64,000 bases of DNA from CAIZGX01 sp964385405. GTDB lineage: Bacteria > Bacteroidota > Bacteroidia > Flavobacteriales_D > Sanyastnellaceae. Positions 17,854-26,798 of the stretch are shown here, one piece after another. Within the stretch, counting starts at the first letter, position 1. Every line of letters starts with the position of its first letter. The position numbers and the translations under genes were made by a program. The notes beneath the pieces were generated by a model, which saw nothing but the letters and a program-made list of their open reading frames with translations, was not told the origin of the DNA and searched no databases. The stretch covers positions 62,001 through 126,000 of the forward strand of contig CAYLOT010000002.1 of assembly GCA_964385405.1 (NCBI GenBank), given 5' to 3'.

Positions 17854-19035
17854 ATGAACAAAGAGGTATTTATCGTTTCAGCCGTGCGCACTCCAATGGG
17901 AAGTTTCGGCGGGTCACTAGCTAGCGTTTCCGCTACACAATTGGGTGCTACTGCAATAAAGGGAGCACTGAACAAAATCAACTTAAACCCGGAAGAGGTT
18001 CAAGAGGTAATTATGGGGTCGGTTCTTCAGGCCAACCTTGGTCAAGCGCCAGCTCGTCAAGCCGCAAAATTTGCAGGACTTTCAGATAATGTGCAATGCA
18101 CCACTGTGAATAAAGTTTGTGCTTCGGGTATGAAAGCAATTATGATGGCTGCACAAAGCATTCAATGCGGAGATGCAGATGTAGTGGTTGCCGGTGGTAT
18201 GGAGAGTATGAGCCGCGTTCCTTTCTATTCAGAGAATTTACGGTGGGGAAATAAATACGGAAATGTAGCCATGATTGATGGTCTGGCGAAAGACGGTTTA
18301 ACAGATGTGTATCACAATTATCCAATGGGAAATGCGGCAGAGCTTTGCGCGAAAGAGTGCAACATCTCTCGCGAAGCTCAAGATGACTTTGCTATTGAAT
18401 CGTACAAACGTTCCGCCGCTGCTTGGGCTGCAGGAAATTTCAACAATGAAATTGTTCCGGTGGAAGTTGTTGGAAGAAAAGGAGATTTGGTTCTTTTTGC
18501 TGAAGATGAAGAATATAAAAACGTTAGTTTCGATAAAATCCCAGGACTTCGTCCAGTATTCGCTAAGGACGGTACAGTTACAGCAGCGAATGCTTCAACC
18601 ATGAACGACGGTGCGGCGGCATTGATCTTAATGAGCAGAGAGAAAATGGAAGCCCTCGGACTTACCCCATTAGCGAAGCTTACAGGTTATGCAGATGCGG
18701 AACAAGCGCCAGAGTGGTTCACAACCACACCTTCATTGGCTTTACCTAAAGCTGCTGCAAAGGCAGGGGTAAAGCTAGAGGATCTAGATTTAGTTGAATT
18801 GAACGAAGCCTTCAGTGTTGTTGGTATTGTGAACACACAGAAAATGAACCTTGATCCAGCAAAGGTGAACGTGAACGGCGGTGCTGTTTCATTGGGTCAC
18901 CCACTCGGATGCAGCGGTGCGCGTATTGTTGTATCGTTGGTTCACGCATTGAAAAATCGCAATCAGAAATTAGGTGGAGCCGGTATCTGTAATGGCGGCG
19001 GCGGCGCGAGCGCTGTTGTAGTTGAAGCGGTATAA
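17854..19035 (+). CDS. Acetyl-CoA C-acetyltransferase (thiolase)
   Basis: This thiolase of 393 residues condenses or cleaves acyl-CoA thioesters, most likely acetoacetyl-CoA. The nucleophilic Cys89 lies in NKVCASGMKA. The histidine motif is VNGGAVSLGHPLGCSGAR, and the second catalytic Cys is in the C-terminal GGAGICNGGGGASA. Full-length identity to the AtoB/PhaA type is suggested by the GMESMSRVPF loop and the NASTMNDGAAAL motif. Transcription probably continues into the dehydratase gene 9 nt downstream, although the functions look unrelated. Confidence 0.9.
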   Translation: MNKEVFIVSAVRTPMGSFGGSLASVSATQLGATAIKGALNKINLNPEEVQEVIMGSVLQANLGQAPARQAAKFAGLSDNVQCTTVNKVCASGMKAIMMAAQSIQCGDADVVVAGGMESMSRVPFYSENLRWGNKYGNVAMIDGLAKDGLTDVYHNYPMGNAAELCAKECNISREAQDDFAIESYKRSAAAWAAGNFNNEIVPVEVVGRKGDLVLFAEDEEYKNVSFDKIPGLRPVFAKDGTVTAANASTMNDGAAALILMSREKMEALGLTPLAKLTGYADAEQAPEWFTTTPSLALPKAAAKAGVKLEDLDLVELNEAFSVVGIVNTQKMNLDPAKVNVNGGAVSLGHPLGCSGARIVVSLVHALKNRNQKLGGAGICNGGGGASAVVVEAV

Positions 19036-19044
19036 GTCGAATAA

Positions 19045-20910
19045 ATGAAATTAGTATTTCCAAAGCAAATCACACCGCGCTGGCTGATCTTTTCTATAGA
19101 CCTTGCGCTGTGTGCTTTTGCTTTCATTGCGGCATACCTTATTCGATTCGAATTTGCTATCCCGAAGAATGAACTAGACCTAATGCTGATCTTCGCTCCG
19201 ATTTATTTTGTAGTGAGAGCAGCGTTGTTCTATGTTGGAAAATCATACTCCGGTATCATACGTTTTACAAGCACCCAAGATGCCATTCGTCTTGGTTTTG
19301 TATTGTTGCAAGGAAGCTTAGCTTTCATACTCATTAACTTCATTCGCAAGGGAATTAACGGGGCATATCTAGTTCCGATTTCCATTGTTATTCTTGAATT
19401 TCTTGTAAGCGCAGCTCTCCTTATATTCTTTAGACTTTCAATAAAATTCTTTTACATGGAATTGAAAAATCCAAGAGGAAGTAAAACGAAAGTAGTCGTG
19501 TTCGGTGCGGGGGAAGGCGGATTGTTGTTGAAAAGAACGCTTGACAGAGATCGCAATTCTGCTTTGGAGGTAGTGGCTTTCTTCGACGACAATCAGCAAA
19601 AAGTTGGAAAGAAGTTGGAAGGTGTAGGCATTTTGAGTTCAAAAAAACTAGACGATTTCTTGGCTTCCAATCCAATCGAGGAACTTATTATCTCCATTCC
19701 GGAAATTTCCATTTTGCGAAAGCGTGAGTTGGTTGATTTAGCTTTGAAGTACAAGGTGACTTTGAAACATTTGCCACATGCAAACAATTGGATAAACGGA
19801 GAACTTAGTGCAAAGCAATTACGCGAAGTGAAGTTTGAAGATCTTCTTGGAAGAGACGTGATTCAGATGAGTTCGAATGAGGTGAAAAATATTATTCAAA
19901 ACAAAATAGTTCTTGTAACCGGTGCAGCAGGAAGCATTGGTAGCGAATTGGTTCGTCAGTGTTTATTGTTAAATCCGGCGAAAGTTATTGCATGCGATAT
20001 TGCAGAGACTCCCATGTTTTTATTGGGAAATGAATTGTCGAAATATTTCGATGAAGGGAAATTGGAAATGGTCATTGGCGACGTGCGCAACGAATTGCGC
20101 ATGCGACGCATGTTTGAAGCGTTCCAACCAAAAATAGTATTTCATGCTGCGGCTTACAAGCATGTTCCGCTTATGGAAGACAACCCCGCAGAGGCCGTTG
20201 CAACGAATGTGTTCGGTTCAATGAAGGTGCTAGAAATAGCATCGGAATTTGGCGCTGAACGTTTCGTTATGGTAAGTACTGACAAGGCGGTGAATCCGAC
20301 CAATGTGATGGGGGCTAGCAAGCGTATTGCTGAAATGATTGTCCAGTCGAAAGACTCTTCGCTTATATGCGTAACCACACGATTTGGAAATGTTTTGGGA
20401 AGTAACGGTTCTGTTATTCCAGTATTCAGAAAGCAGATTGAAGAGGGCGGACCAGTGACTGTAACTCACAGAGATATTACTCGATTCTTCATGACCATTC
20501 CCGAAGCTGTGCAGTTGGTTTTAGAAGCAGGCGCTATGGGGAAAGGTAACGACATCTTCGCTTTCGATATGGGACAGCAAGTGCGAATTTCTGATTTGGC
20601 GGAACAGATGATTCGCCTGAGCGGATTGGAGCCTGGACGTGATATTGAAATACAATATACCGGTCTGCGTCCTGGAGAGAAATTGTACGAAGAAGTGCTG
20701 GCAACAGAAGAAAATACCGTTCCAACTCACCACGAAAAAATTCTTTCTGCGAAAGTTCGAAACGTAGAAGCTGCCGAGTTGAAAGAAAAATTAGCTCGCC
20801 TCGAGAAGCAAATGAATCTTCAAAACAACCAGGAGATGGTTCGCGTAATGAAGGAAATTGTGCCGGAATTCAAGAGCAATAACTCTGAGTTTTCGTTGCT
20901 CGACAATTAA
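19045..20910 (+). CDS. Membrane nucleotide-sugar 4,6-dehydratase (CapD/WbpM/PglF family)
   Basis: The protein has 621 residues: four N-terminal membrane helices (about residues 10-135), then a first Rossmann region (VVVFGAGEGGLLLKR), then the catalytic NAD-binding domain (VTGAAGSIGSELVRQ). The signature MGASKR, with Met in place of the usual SDR tyrosine, follows STDKAVNPTN and is characteristic of FlaA1/WbpM-type UDP-GlcNAc 4,6-dehydratases. These make precursors for O-antigen, capsule or glycoprotein sugars. It is close to yigZ (5 nt gap). Confidence 0.9.
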   Translation: MKLVFPKQITPRWLIFSIDLALCAFAFIAAYLIRFEFAIPKNELDLMLIFAPIYFVVRAALFYVGKSYSGIIRFTSTQDAIRLGFVLLQGSLAFILINFIRKGINGAYLVPISIVILEFLVSAALLIFFRLSIKFFYMELKNPRGSKTKVVVFGAGEGGLLLKRTLDRDRNSALEVVAFFDDNQQKVGKKLEGVGILSSKKLDDFLASNPIEELIISIPEISILRKRELVDLALKYKVTLKHLPHANNWINGELSAKQLREVKFEDLLGRDVIQMSSNEVKNIIQNKIVLVTGAAGSIGSELVRQCLLLNPAKVIACDIAETPMFLLGNELSKYFDEGKLEMVIGDVRNELRMRRMFEAFQPKIVFHAAAYKHVPLMEDNPAEAVATNVFGSMKVLEIASEFGAERFVMVSTDKAVNPTNVMGASKRIAEMIVQSKDSSLICVTTRFGNVLGSNGSVIPVFRKQIEEGGPVTVTHRDITRFFMTIPEAVQLVLEAGAMGKGNDIFAFDMGQQVRISDLAEQMIRLSGLEPGRDIEIQYTGLRPGEKLYEEVLATEENTVPTHHEKILSAKVRNVEAAELKEKLARLEKQMNLQNNQEMVRVMKEIVPEFKSNNSEFSLLDN

Positions 20911-20915
20911 AAAAG

Positions 20916-21518
20916 ATGGCGAGTTATAGAACCGTTTCTTCATCGGCCGATTCATTATACAAAGTAAGCGGAAGCAAACACATTGGAAAAACCTTTCGTC
21001 TTCATTCAGAAAAGGAAGCCAAACAAATCATTCAAAATCTTTGGGAAGAACATCCACAAGCCACGCACATATGCTTCGCTTATGTCTTAACGGTTTATGA
21101 AAAGTTGGAACGAAGTTCAGATGACGGAGAGCCCGGTGGTACTGCTGGGAAGCCAATCTTGAATCAAATTAAATCGGCGAAACTCACCGAAGTCTTGGTT
21201 GCTGTAATTCGCTATTACGGCGGAACGAAGTTGGGTGTTTCCGGATTGATAGACGCATATAAAAATGCCGCAAAACTAGCCTTGGACGCTAGTGGTGTTG
21301 AGGAATGCGATGTTGAGGTCCAGTATTCGCTTTCTGTTAGTCACGAAGAAACACCTGCACTCATGAACGCGTTGAATAGACTTTCATTTCGAAAATTGAA
21401 TACTCGTGTTGAAATGAATTTCACCATTGAAATTTCCATTAATGAAGAAATAGAAGCACAACTTTTAAGCGTCTTGAAAGATCTTCGCATGAATTCGCTC
21501 GAAATCAAAAAGAGTTAA
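20916..21518 (+). CDS. yigZ: YigZ/IMPACT family protein
   Basis: This 200-residue protein has the UPF0029/IMPACT hallmark SSDDGEPGGTAGKPIL near residues 69-83. AVIRYYGGTKLGVSGLIDAY follows, with a C-terminal domain resembling EF-G domain IV. The bacterial function is not settled; the eukaryotic homologue IMPACT regulates translation through GCN1/GCN2. It follows the dehydratase gene by 5 nt, and its last four bases overlap the convergent SpoIID-like gene. Confidence 0.9.
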   Translation: MASYRTVSSSADSLYKVSGSKHIGKTFRLHSEKEAKQIIQNLWEEHPQATHICFAYVLTVYEKLERSSDDGEPGGTAGKPILNQIKSAKLTEVLVAVIRYYGGTKLGVSGLIDAYKNAAKLALDASGVEECDVEVQYSLSVSHEETPALMNALNRLSFRKLNTRVEMNFTIEISINEEIEAQLLSVLKDLRMNSLEIKKS

Positions 21519-22678
21519 GGAGCCGGAACAGGTAAATTTTCATTGAAAAACCACTGGTTATCGAACGGTACAATGTACACCCCAGAATAATAGAAATGGA
21601 TTATTTCTTCTGCTGACTTTCCTTTCTTCGCCATATTCATGGCGCCTTCTTGACAAAGTCCTACGCCATGTCCGAAGCCTCTTCCGTGAAGAATAATTTC
21701 GTTATCTAATTCTTCAATGTGAAAATAAGCCGACTTCAATTTGAGGTCGGCGCGCATATCTTTCGTAGAAAGAGAAGTGTTGTTGTGAATGTAGTACAGT
21801 GGCCTCCTGTTGGCACTGCAATTCATACTTCCAGCAATACAGTTGTCAGAGTCGTTCAATGAAATGTTCTTGTTTTTTAAATAAGTTGTCCATTCGTTTG
21901 CACTCATTCGTTTTTCCCAAGTGCTGTTCGACATGCTTGTGCAATAAGGGTCTTTTTTACCGATGCAGTACGAAAGGTTTTCTTTCCAAACATCTTGAGC
22001 ACTTAACGTCTGACCGCCACAATTGCTGTGGAAAAAGGCAGTGATGAGCTGCGCTGAACTGTCTACAATTACCAATTTCTCTGTCTGATGCACTGCTTTG
22101 AAGATTCCAATGTCTTTCTTCGAAATACCATGATAAACTTGACAATGTGTTCCGTCGCAAACATCGCTATCGGTATGTCTTTCATGATTTCTTAAGGCAT
22201 AGGTCCTACTAAGTATTGCTTGCACTTTATAATATTCTAGAGGCTTGTTTGCTCCGCCTTCAGCTTCAACAACACCGGCTACATATTTCTCAAGCGGAAG
22301 TGAATTAATCACTTGAATTTTTTGATCTTTTGGTTGAAGTAAGAATTCCCCTTCGTATTTGAAAATAAATGTTTTTGAATTTTGCATCAAAGCGAAAAGC
22401 GCATCGTTTCTCAAGGAAGAAAAACTAACTTTCGATGTTTGAATGGATTTGTATGGATCTGTTTTTACTTGAATCTTTTTTTCATTCAACATAAACACGA
22501 CGGTATGCTTGCTGGGTACGTGAAGGTTTATGGTGTCGCACTGAATATGGAAGCTATCTGTGCACTGCACATAGAGGTAAGTCCATTGTTTTTGTGAAAG
22601 CAATTCCAAGCGAACATCTTGTCCGTACAGTTGCAGAGACAGAAGTATTGTGCAGAAGAATAGCATGCTCGTTTTCAC
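21515..22678 (-). CDS. SpoIID/LytB domain exported protein
   Basis: The core SpoIID signature is present: LEKYVAGVVEAEGGANKPLEYYKVQAILSR in pieces, then CDGTHCQVYHG, TAFFHSNCGGQT and HGRGFGHGVGLCQEGA. SpoIID enzymes are lytic transglycosylases acting on denuded peptidoglycan glycans, so a cell-wall role in the periplasm is likely. I chose the GTG at 22678 because it gives a normal signal peptide (KTSMLFFCTILLSLQLYG). An ATG lies at 22666, and the longest frame starts with a TTG at 22726 that overlaps lpxB. It is the last gene of the surE-lpxB operon. Confidence 0.82.
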   Translation of the reverse strand: MKTSMLFFCTILLSLQLYGQDVRLELLSQKQWTYLYVQCTDSFHIQCDTINLHVPSKHTVVFMLNEKKIQVKTDPYKSIQTSKVSFSSLRNDALFALMQNSKTFIFKYEGEFLLQPKDQKIQVINSLPLEKYVAGVVEAEGGANKPLEYYKVQAILSRTYALRNHERHTDSDVCDGTHCQVYHGISKKDIGIFKAVHQTEKLVIVDSSAQLITAFFHSNCGGQTLSAQDVWKENLSYCIGKKDPYCTSMSNSTWEKRMSANEWTTYLKNKNISLNDSDNCIAGSMNCSANRRPLYYIHNNTSLSTKDMRADLKLKSAYFHIEELDNEIILHGRGFGHGVGLCQEGAMNMAKKGKSAEEIIHFYYSGVYIVPFDNQWFFNENLPVPAP

Positions 22679-22703
22679 GAATGCTAAACTACACGCGTAA
22701 AGA

Positions 22704-23843
22704 TTAGGCTTTTGATCGACCTTCAATATTTTTCAACAGCAAGCTTGCCGTTAACTCCGATGCTCCGCCATTACCGAGAGACGTTTTCAATTCGGCATAA
22801 GAATTTAAAACAGAATCACGTTTGCTTCCTCCAATCAGAACAGCACGCAATTCTTCTTCCGCTTGTGTTACATTCCACTCGTGTTGAATAAGCTCGCGAA
22901 CGGCTTCCCGATTCAACAATAAATTCACTAATGAGATGAATTTAATTTTCACCAAGCGCTTCGCAATAGCAAAAGAAATGGCGTTCGCTTTGTAACAAAC
23001 CACTTGAGGGGTGTTCAGCAGTGCTGTTTCAAGTGTTGCCGTTCCACTAGTTACCAATGCCGCTTCGCTGGCTTCCAACAAATCGTAGGTAACGTTGTAA
23101 AACAAACTAACTTTGTGCTTGCCAATAATTTTCTTATAAATGTTTTCTGGAAGGGAAGGAGCTCCTGCAATGATAAACTGATGCCGCGGAAATTTGTATT
23201 TCATTTCCAACATCACATTCAACATACGTGTAACCTCTTGCTTGCGACTTCCTGGAAGAAGAGCAATAATAGGACGTTCATCTAAAAAATATTTCTTTCG
23301 AAACTCTTCCATAGAGACACTCTTACGCTTGTTCACTTCATCGAGTAGCGGATGCCCCACAAACTGAACATCCATTCCCTTCCTCGCATAAAAATCTTTT
23401 TCGAAAGGAAGCACTGCGTATAGTTCGGTAACGTCGCGTTTAATCTTGTGAACACGATTTTCTTTCCAAGCCCATATTTGAGGTGCGATGTAATAATACA
23501 CAGGAATGACTTGTACCTTTGCCCATGCAGCAATGCGTAAGTTAAAGCCGGGGTAGTCAATTAAAATAAGTGCATCTGGACGCTCGCTTAAAATTTCGTC
23601 CTTGCAGCGTTGTAAGTTTTTGAAAATGGTACGAATGTTTTTCAGTACTTCCCAAAAACCCATGAACGCTAAATCTTTGAAGTGCGTTGAAATTCTGACG
23701 CCCTCACGTTGCATTAAATCTCCGCCCCAACCCACAAGTTGAAGGGTAGGGTCTTGCTTCAACAAGGCCATGGCCAAATTGCTGGCGTGCAAATCTCCAG
23801 AAGCTTCTCCGGCAATGAAAAAGAATTTCTTTCCGCTTGTCAT
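22704..23843 (-). CDS. lpxB: Lipid-A-disaccharide synthase
   Basis: This 379-residue GT19 glycosyltransferase joins UDP-2,3-diacylglucosamine and lipid X to form the lipid A disaccharide. Signature pieces are FIAGEASGDLHASNL at the N terminus, LIDYPGFNLRIA, YYIAPQIWAWKENR, FVGHPLLDEV, LLPGSRKQEV, and TSGTATLETALLNTPQVVCYK. It confirms a Gram-negative envelope. The start codon overlaps the stop of the 102-residue membrane protein by one base (TAATG). Confidence 0.96.
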   Translation of the reverse strand: MTSGKKFFFIAGEASGDLHASNLAMALLKQDPTLQLVGWGGDLMQREGVRISTHFKDLAFMGFWEVLKNIRTIFKNLQRCKDEILSERPDALILIDYPGFNLRIAAWAKVQVIPVYYYIAPQIWAWKENRVHKIKRDVTELYAVLPFEKDFYARKGMDVQFVGHPLLDEVNKRKSVSMEEFRKKYFLDERPIIALLPGSRKQEVTRMLNVMLEMKYKFPRHQFIIAGAPSLPENIYKKIIGKHKVSLFYNVTYDLLEASEAALVTSGTATLETALLNTPQVVCYKANAISFAIAKRLVKIKFISLVNLLLNREAVRELIQHEWNVTQAEEELRAVLIGGSKRDSVLNSYAELKTSLGNGGASELTASLLLKNIEGRSKA

Positions 23844-24151
23844 TAGTACAGATAGATGGCTACAGGAACGCTCACAATAACAACAGCCAAAAGGCCTTTG
23901 CAGAAGTTGTAATATTCTTGACGAATCATAACGAAGAATAAGATTACGTCGAACAGAATACTCACTGTCACAAGCTTATCGTGAAAAATGTCGCTTCCTT
24001 GAACCAATGTTTCAATAAACCTTGAGAAAGTTTGTCCATTTAGTTGGGCAATGATAAATCCGAATACGAGAAAGCCCAATCCTGCCCCTAGAATTCCAGC
24101 AGCAAGACCATAGGCGAACGTATCGAACTTCCCTTTTTTTACTGTGGCCAT
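23843..24151 (-). CDS. Small membrane protein of unknown function between surE and lpxB
   Basis: This 102-residue protein has three hydrophobic segments (about 13-35, 58-76 and 83-101), a basic N terminus (ATVKKGKF) and glycine-rich first helix (AAGILGAGLGFLVFG). No family is recognised with confidence. It overlaps surE by 13 nt and lpxB by 1 nt, so it is translationally locked into this operon. A link to envelope lipid metabolism is suggested by position only. Confidence 0.75.
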   Translation of the reverse strand: MATVKKGKFDTFAYGLAAGILGAGLGFLVFGFIIAQLNGQTFSRFIETLVQGSDIFHDKLVTVSILFDVILFFVMIRQEYYNFCKGLLAVVIVSVPVAIYLY

Positions 24152-24912
24152 TGTTGCAAATGTTTAAGCGTATGATAAGCTGTTAAATCGTATTGAACCG
24201 GAACCGCAGAGACATACATGTTCGCTAATGCGTATTCATCGGTGTCTTCACCTTTGTCGTGATTGTGGAAGGTCCCCGTTAACCAGTAGTAATCTCTTCC
24301 ACCCGGATCTTTTCTATGTTCGAACCAATCGTCCCAGAAGGCCTCAGCCTGACGACAGAAACGAATACCTTTAATCTCTTCAATGCTTCCTTTCGGAATG
24401 TTCACATTCAGACAGAAATTTTGTGGAAGGTGCTCGTCGTTCAGAACATTACGAACGATAATTTCAGCGAAATGCATAGACGCGCTGAAGTCGGCATCTG
24501 TAGAGTAATCGAGCAATGAAAAACCAATAGAAGGAATGCCTTCCATAGCACCTTCTAATGCAGCCGACATGGTTCCACTGTAAAGAACATTGGTGGCGGA
24601 ATTGTTCCCGTGATTCACACCGCTGAGAATAAGCGTTGGCTTCTTTTTAATGATCTGCGAGATTCCGAACTTTACACCATCGGCTGGTGTTCCCGTGCAA
24701 GAATAGGCACGAACCCCTTCACCAAAGATGTGTTGTTCGTGAACACGAATAATACCGTTGATGGTTACCGCATGTCCCATGCCGCTTTGCGGCTTGTCGG
24801 GAGCTACCACAACTACCTGTCCGAATTTCTTCGCCACTTCCACCAACGAACGAATGCCTTTGGCTGTAATGCCATCGTCGTTCACAACTAAAATCAAAGG
24901 TTCTAAATCCAT
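24139..24912 (-). CDS. surE: 5'/3'-nucleotidase SurE
   Basis: This metal-dependent nucleoside monophosphatase has 257 residues. The N-terminal LILVVNDDGITAKGI carries the Asp-Asp metal ligands; VVVVAPDKPQSGMGHAVT and SGVNHGNNSATNVLYSGTMSAALEG are further family motifs. The start is the ATG at 24912 (MDLEPLILV). It is supported by a -7 box ending exactly 4 nt upstream; the 13-residue longer frame would cover that box. It heads the surE/102-aa/lpxB/SpoIID operon. Confidence 0.95.
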   Translation of the reverse strand: MDLEPLILVVNDDGITAKGIRSLVEVAKKFGQVVVVAPDKPQSGMGHAVTINGIIRVHEQHIFGEGVRAYSCTGTPADGVKFGISQIIKKKPTLILSGVNHGNNSATNVLYSGTMSAALEGAMEGIPSIGFSLLDYSTDADFSASMHFAEIIVRNVLNDEHLPQNFCLNVNIPKGSIEEIKGIRFCRQAEAFWDDWFEHRKDPGGRDYYWLTGTFHNHDKGEDTDEYALANMYVSAVPVQYDLTAYHTLKHLQQWPQ

Positions 24913-24916
24913 ACTG

Positions 24917-24924
24917 CAAACATA
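24917..24924 (-). promoter_or_regulatory. -7 promoter box TATGTTTG for surE
   Basis: On the minus strand this exact TAnnTTTG match is followed by CAGT and then the surE ATG, giving the 4-nt spacing that predicts a leaderless transcript. Confidence 0.55.
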
Positions 24925-24970
24925 AGCTTGAAAAGTAGCTTCAGTTGCCACAGATTCGTGAATATTTCTT

Positions 24971-24978
24971 CATCTTTG
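24971..24978 (+). promoter_or_regulatory. -7 box CATCTTTG for the PaaJ-like thiolase operon
   Basis: One mismatch to TAnnTTTG (C for T at position 1). It ends 18 nt before the ATG at 24997, the same distance as at eno. Confidence 0.4.
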
Positions 24979-24996
24979 CCCAAGATTTATAAACAT

Positions 24997-26193
24997 ATGA
25001 ATGCATTCGTAGTAGGTGGTGTCCGCACCGCAATTGGAAGTTTTGGTGGAACACTTGGTCCTGTAAGAGCAGATGATTTGGCAGCCGTTGTGTTGGCCGA
25101 ATTGATGAAGAAGTTTCCAAGTCTTGATCCGGCTGTTATCTCTGACGTATTCATGGGATGCGCGAATCAGGCGGGTGAAGACAACCGCAACGTTGCGCGT
25201 ATGGCTGTATTGCTAGCAGGACTTCCGTATACGGTTCCTGCTGAAACCTTAAATCGCTTGTGTGCTTCAGGTATGAGCGCGGTTGCAACTGCGGCGCGTG
25301 CTGCACATGCGAATGAGGGTGATGTGTTTATAGCAGGTGGAGTAGAGCACATGACACGCGGACCGTGGGTGATTTCGAAAACCAGTTCGGCTTTTGGAAG
25401 AGATGCGCAAATGTTCGACTCTTCATTCGGATGGCGGTTTGTGAATCCGAAAATGAAGGAAATGTATGGCGTAGATGCCATGGGAGAAACGGCAGAGAAC
25501 TTAGCAGAGATGTTCAAGATATCGCGTGAAGATCAGGACGCTTTCGCACTTTGGTCGCAGCAAAAAGCAGCAGCTTCTCTTGAATTGTTGAAAGAAGAAA
25601 TTGTTGCGGTGAGTATTCCAATGAAGAAAGGAGATCCCATAGTTTTCAATACAGATGAATTTGCGAAAGCAGGAACAACCATAGAAGGCCTTGCAAAACT
25701 ACGCGCTTCGTTCAGAAGCAATGGTACTGTTACGGCTGGTAACGCATCTGGATTAAACGACGGAGCAGCGGCGTTATTGATGGCGAGTGAAAACGGTTTG
25801 CATGCAAACGGGTTAACTCCGTTGACGCGTGTAGTATCCTCTGCCGTAAGCGGAGTAGAGCCGCGCATCATGGGCATTGGTCCAGTTGAAGCGTCTAAGT
25901 TAGCGTTGAAGCGTGCGGGGTTGACGTTGGATCAAATGGATATTTTAGAATTGAATGAAGCCTTCGCCGCGCAGGTTTTGGCGTGCACACGTCAGCTTGG
26001 ATTGGAAGACAACGACGCGCGCATCAATCCACAAGGGGGAGCCATTGCCTTGGGCCACCCACTTGGAATGAGCGGTGCGCGTTTGGTTCAAACAGCCTCC
26101 ATGCAGTTGGCGCGTTCAAACAAGAAGTACGCGTTGTGCACCATGTGCATTGGCGTAGGGCAGGGGTATGCAGTGATTTTAGAACGCGTGTAA
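24997..26193 (+). CDS. 3-oxoadipyl-CoA / 3-oxo-5,6-dehydrosuberyl-CoA thiolase-like (PcaF/PaaJ group)
   Basis: This thiolase of 398 residues has Cys89 in LNRLCASGMSA, histidine motif QGGAIALGHPLGMSGAR, and second Cys in CTMCIGVGQGYA. The internal block GGVEHMTRGPW, FGRDAQMFDSSFGWRFVNP and GETAENLAEMF closely follows beta-ketoadipyl-CoA thiolases of the PcaF/PaaJ group. The downstream paaY-like gene, 2 nt away, strengthens a phenylacetate-catabolism link. I use the ATG at 24997, because the upstream in-frame extension runs through the promoter region. Confidence 0.88.
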   Translation: MNAFVVGGVRTAIGSFGGTLGPVRADDLAAVVLAELMKKFPSLDPAVISDVFMGCANQAGEDNRNVARMAVLLAGLPYTVPAETLNRLCASGMSAVATAARAAHANEGDVFIAGGVEHMTRGPWVISKTSSAFGRDAQMFDSSFGWRFVNPKMKEMYGVDAMGETAENLAEMFKISREDQDAFALWSQQKAAASLELLKEEIVAVSIPMKKGDPIVFNTDEFAKAGTTIEGLAKLRASFRSNGTVTAGNASGLNDGAAALLMASENGLHANGLTPLTRVVSSAVSGVEPRIMGIGPVEASKLALKRAGLTLDQMDILELNEAFAAQVLACTRQLGLEDNDARINPQGGAIALGHPLGMSGARLVQTASMQLARSNKKYALCTMCIGVGQGYAVILERV

Positions 26194-26195
26194 CC

Positions 26196-26798
26196 ATGGC
26201 GAATATTTTTGAATTCAACGGATATATTCCTGTCATTCACGAGTCGGCGTTCATTCATCCGAATGCAACGGTAACGGGCAATGTGATCATTGGAAAGAAC
26301 GTTTACATTGGTCCGGGCGCAGCTATTCGTGGCGACTGGGGACAGATTATTATTTCAGACGGATGCAATGTTCAAGAGAATTGTACCATTCATATGTTTC
26401 CTGGAACCACGGTTGTATTGGGTGAAAACGCGCACATTGGTCACGGAGCCATTGTGCACGGCGCGCAGATTGGCGCGAACACGTTGGTGGGAATGAATGC
26501 GGTGTTAATGGACGATGTAATTGTGGAAGAAGAGTGCATCATTGGCGCGTTGTGCTTTGTTCCAGCGAAAACGGTTGTGGAAAGAAGAAGTGTTATGGTT
26601 GGAAATCCGGCCAAGAAAGTGAAAGAGGTGAGCGATCAGATGCTCGAATGGAAGACGGAAGGAACGGGATGGTATCAGCGTTTGCCAGAGGAATGTCGCA
26701 ATACCCTGCGCGAGGTTGAACCGCTTCGTGAAATTCCATCCGACCGAAAGGTTCAAGATACGAAGGGCTACGAAGCTTGGCACGAGCGGAAGTCATGA
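26196..26798 (+). CDS. paaY: PaaY-like hexapeptide-repeat thioesterase (gamma-carbonic anhydrase fold)
   Basis: This 200-residue left-handed beta-helix protein is built of hexapeptide repeats (VTGNVIIGKNVYIGPGAAIRGD and following), with His residues in ENCTIHMF, AHIGHGAIVHG spaced as metal ligands. The C-terminal helix segment TLREVEPLREIPSDRK matches E. coli PaaY, a thioesterase that removes dead-end CoA esters in phenylacetate degradation, better than generic gamma-carbonic anhydrases. The start is the ATG at 26196, 2 nt after the thiolase stop. Confidence 0.82.
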   Translation: MANIFEFNGYIPVIHESAFIHPNATVTGNVIIGKNVYIGPGAAIRGDWGQIIISDGCNVQENCTIHMFPGTTVVLGENAHIGHGAIVHGAQIGANTLVGMNAVLMDDVIVEEECIIGALCFVPAKTVVERRSVMVGNPAKKVKEVSDQMLEWKTEGTGWYQRLPEECRNTLREVEPLREIPSDRKVQDTKGYEAWHERKS

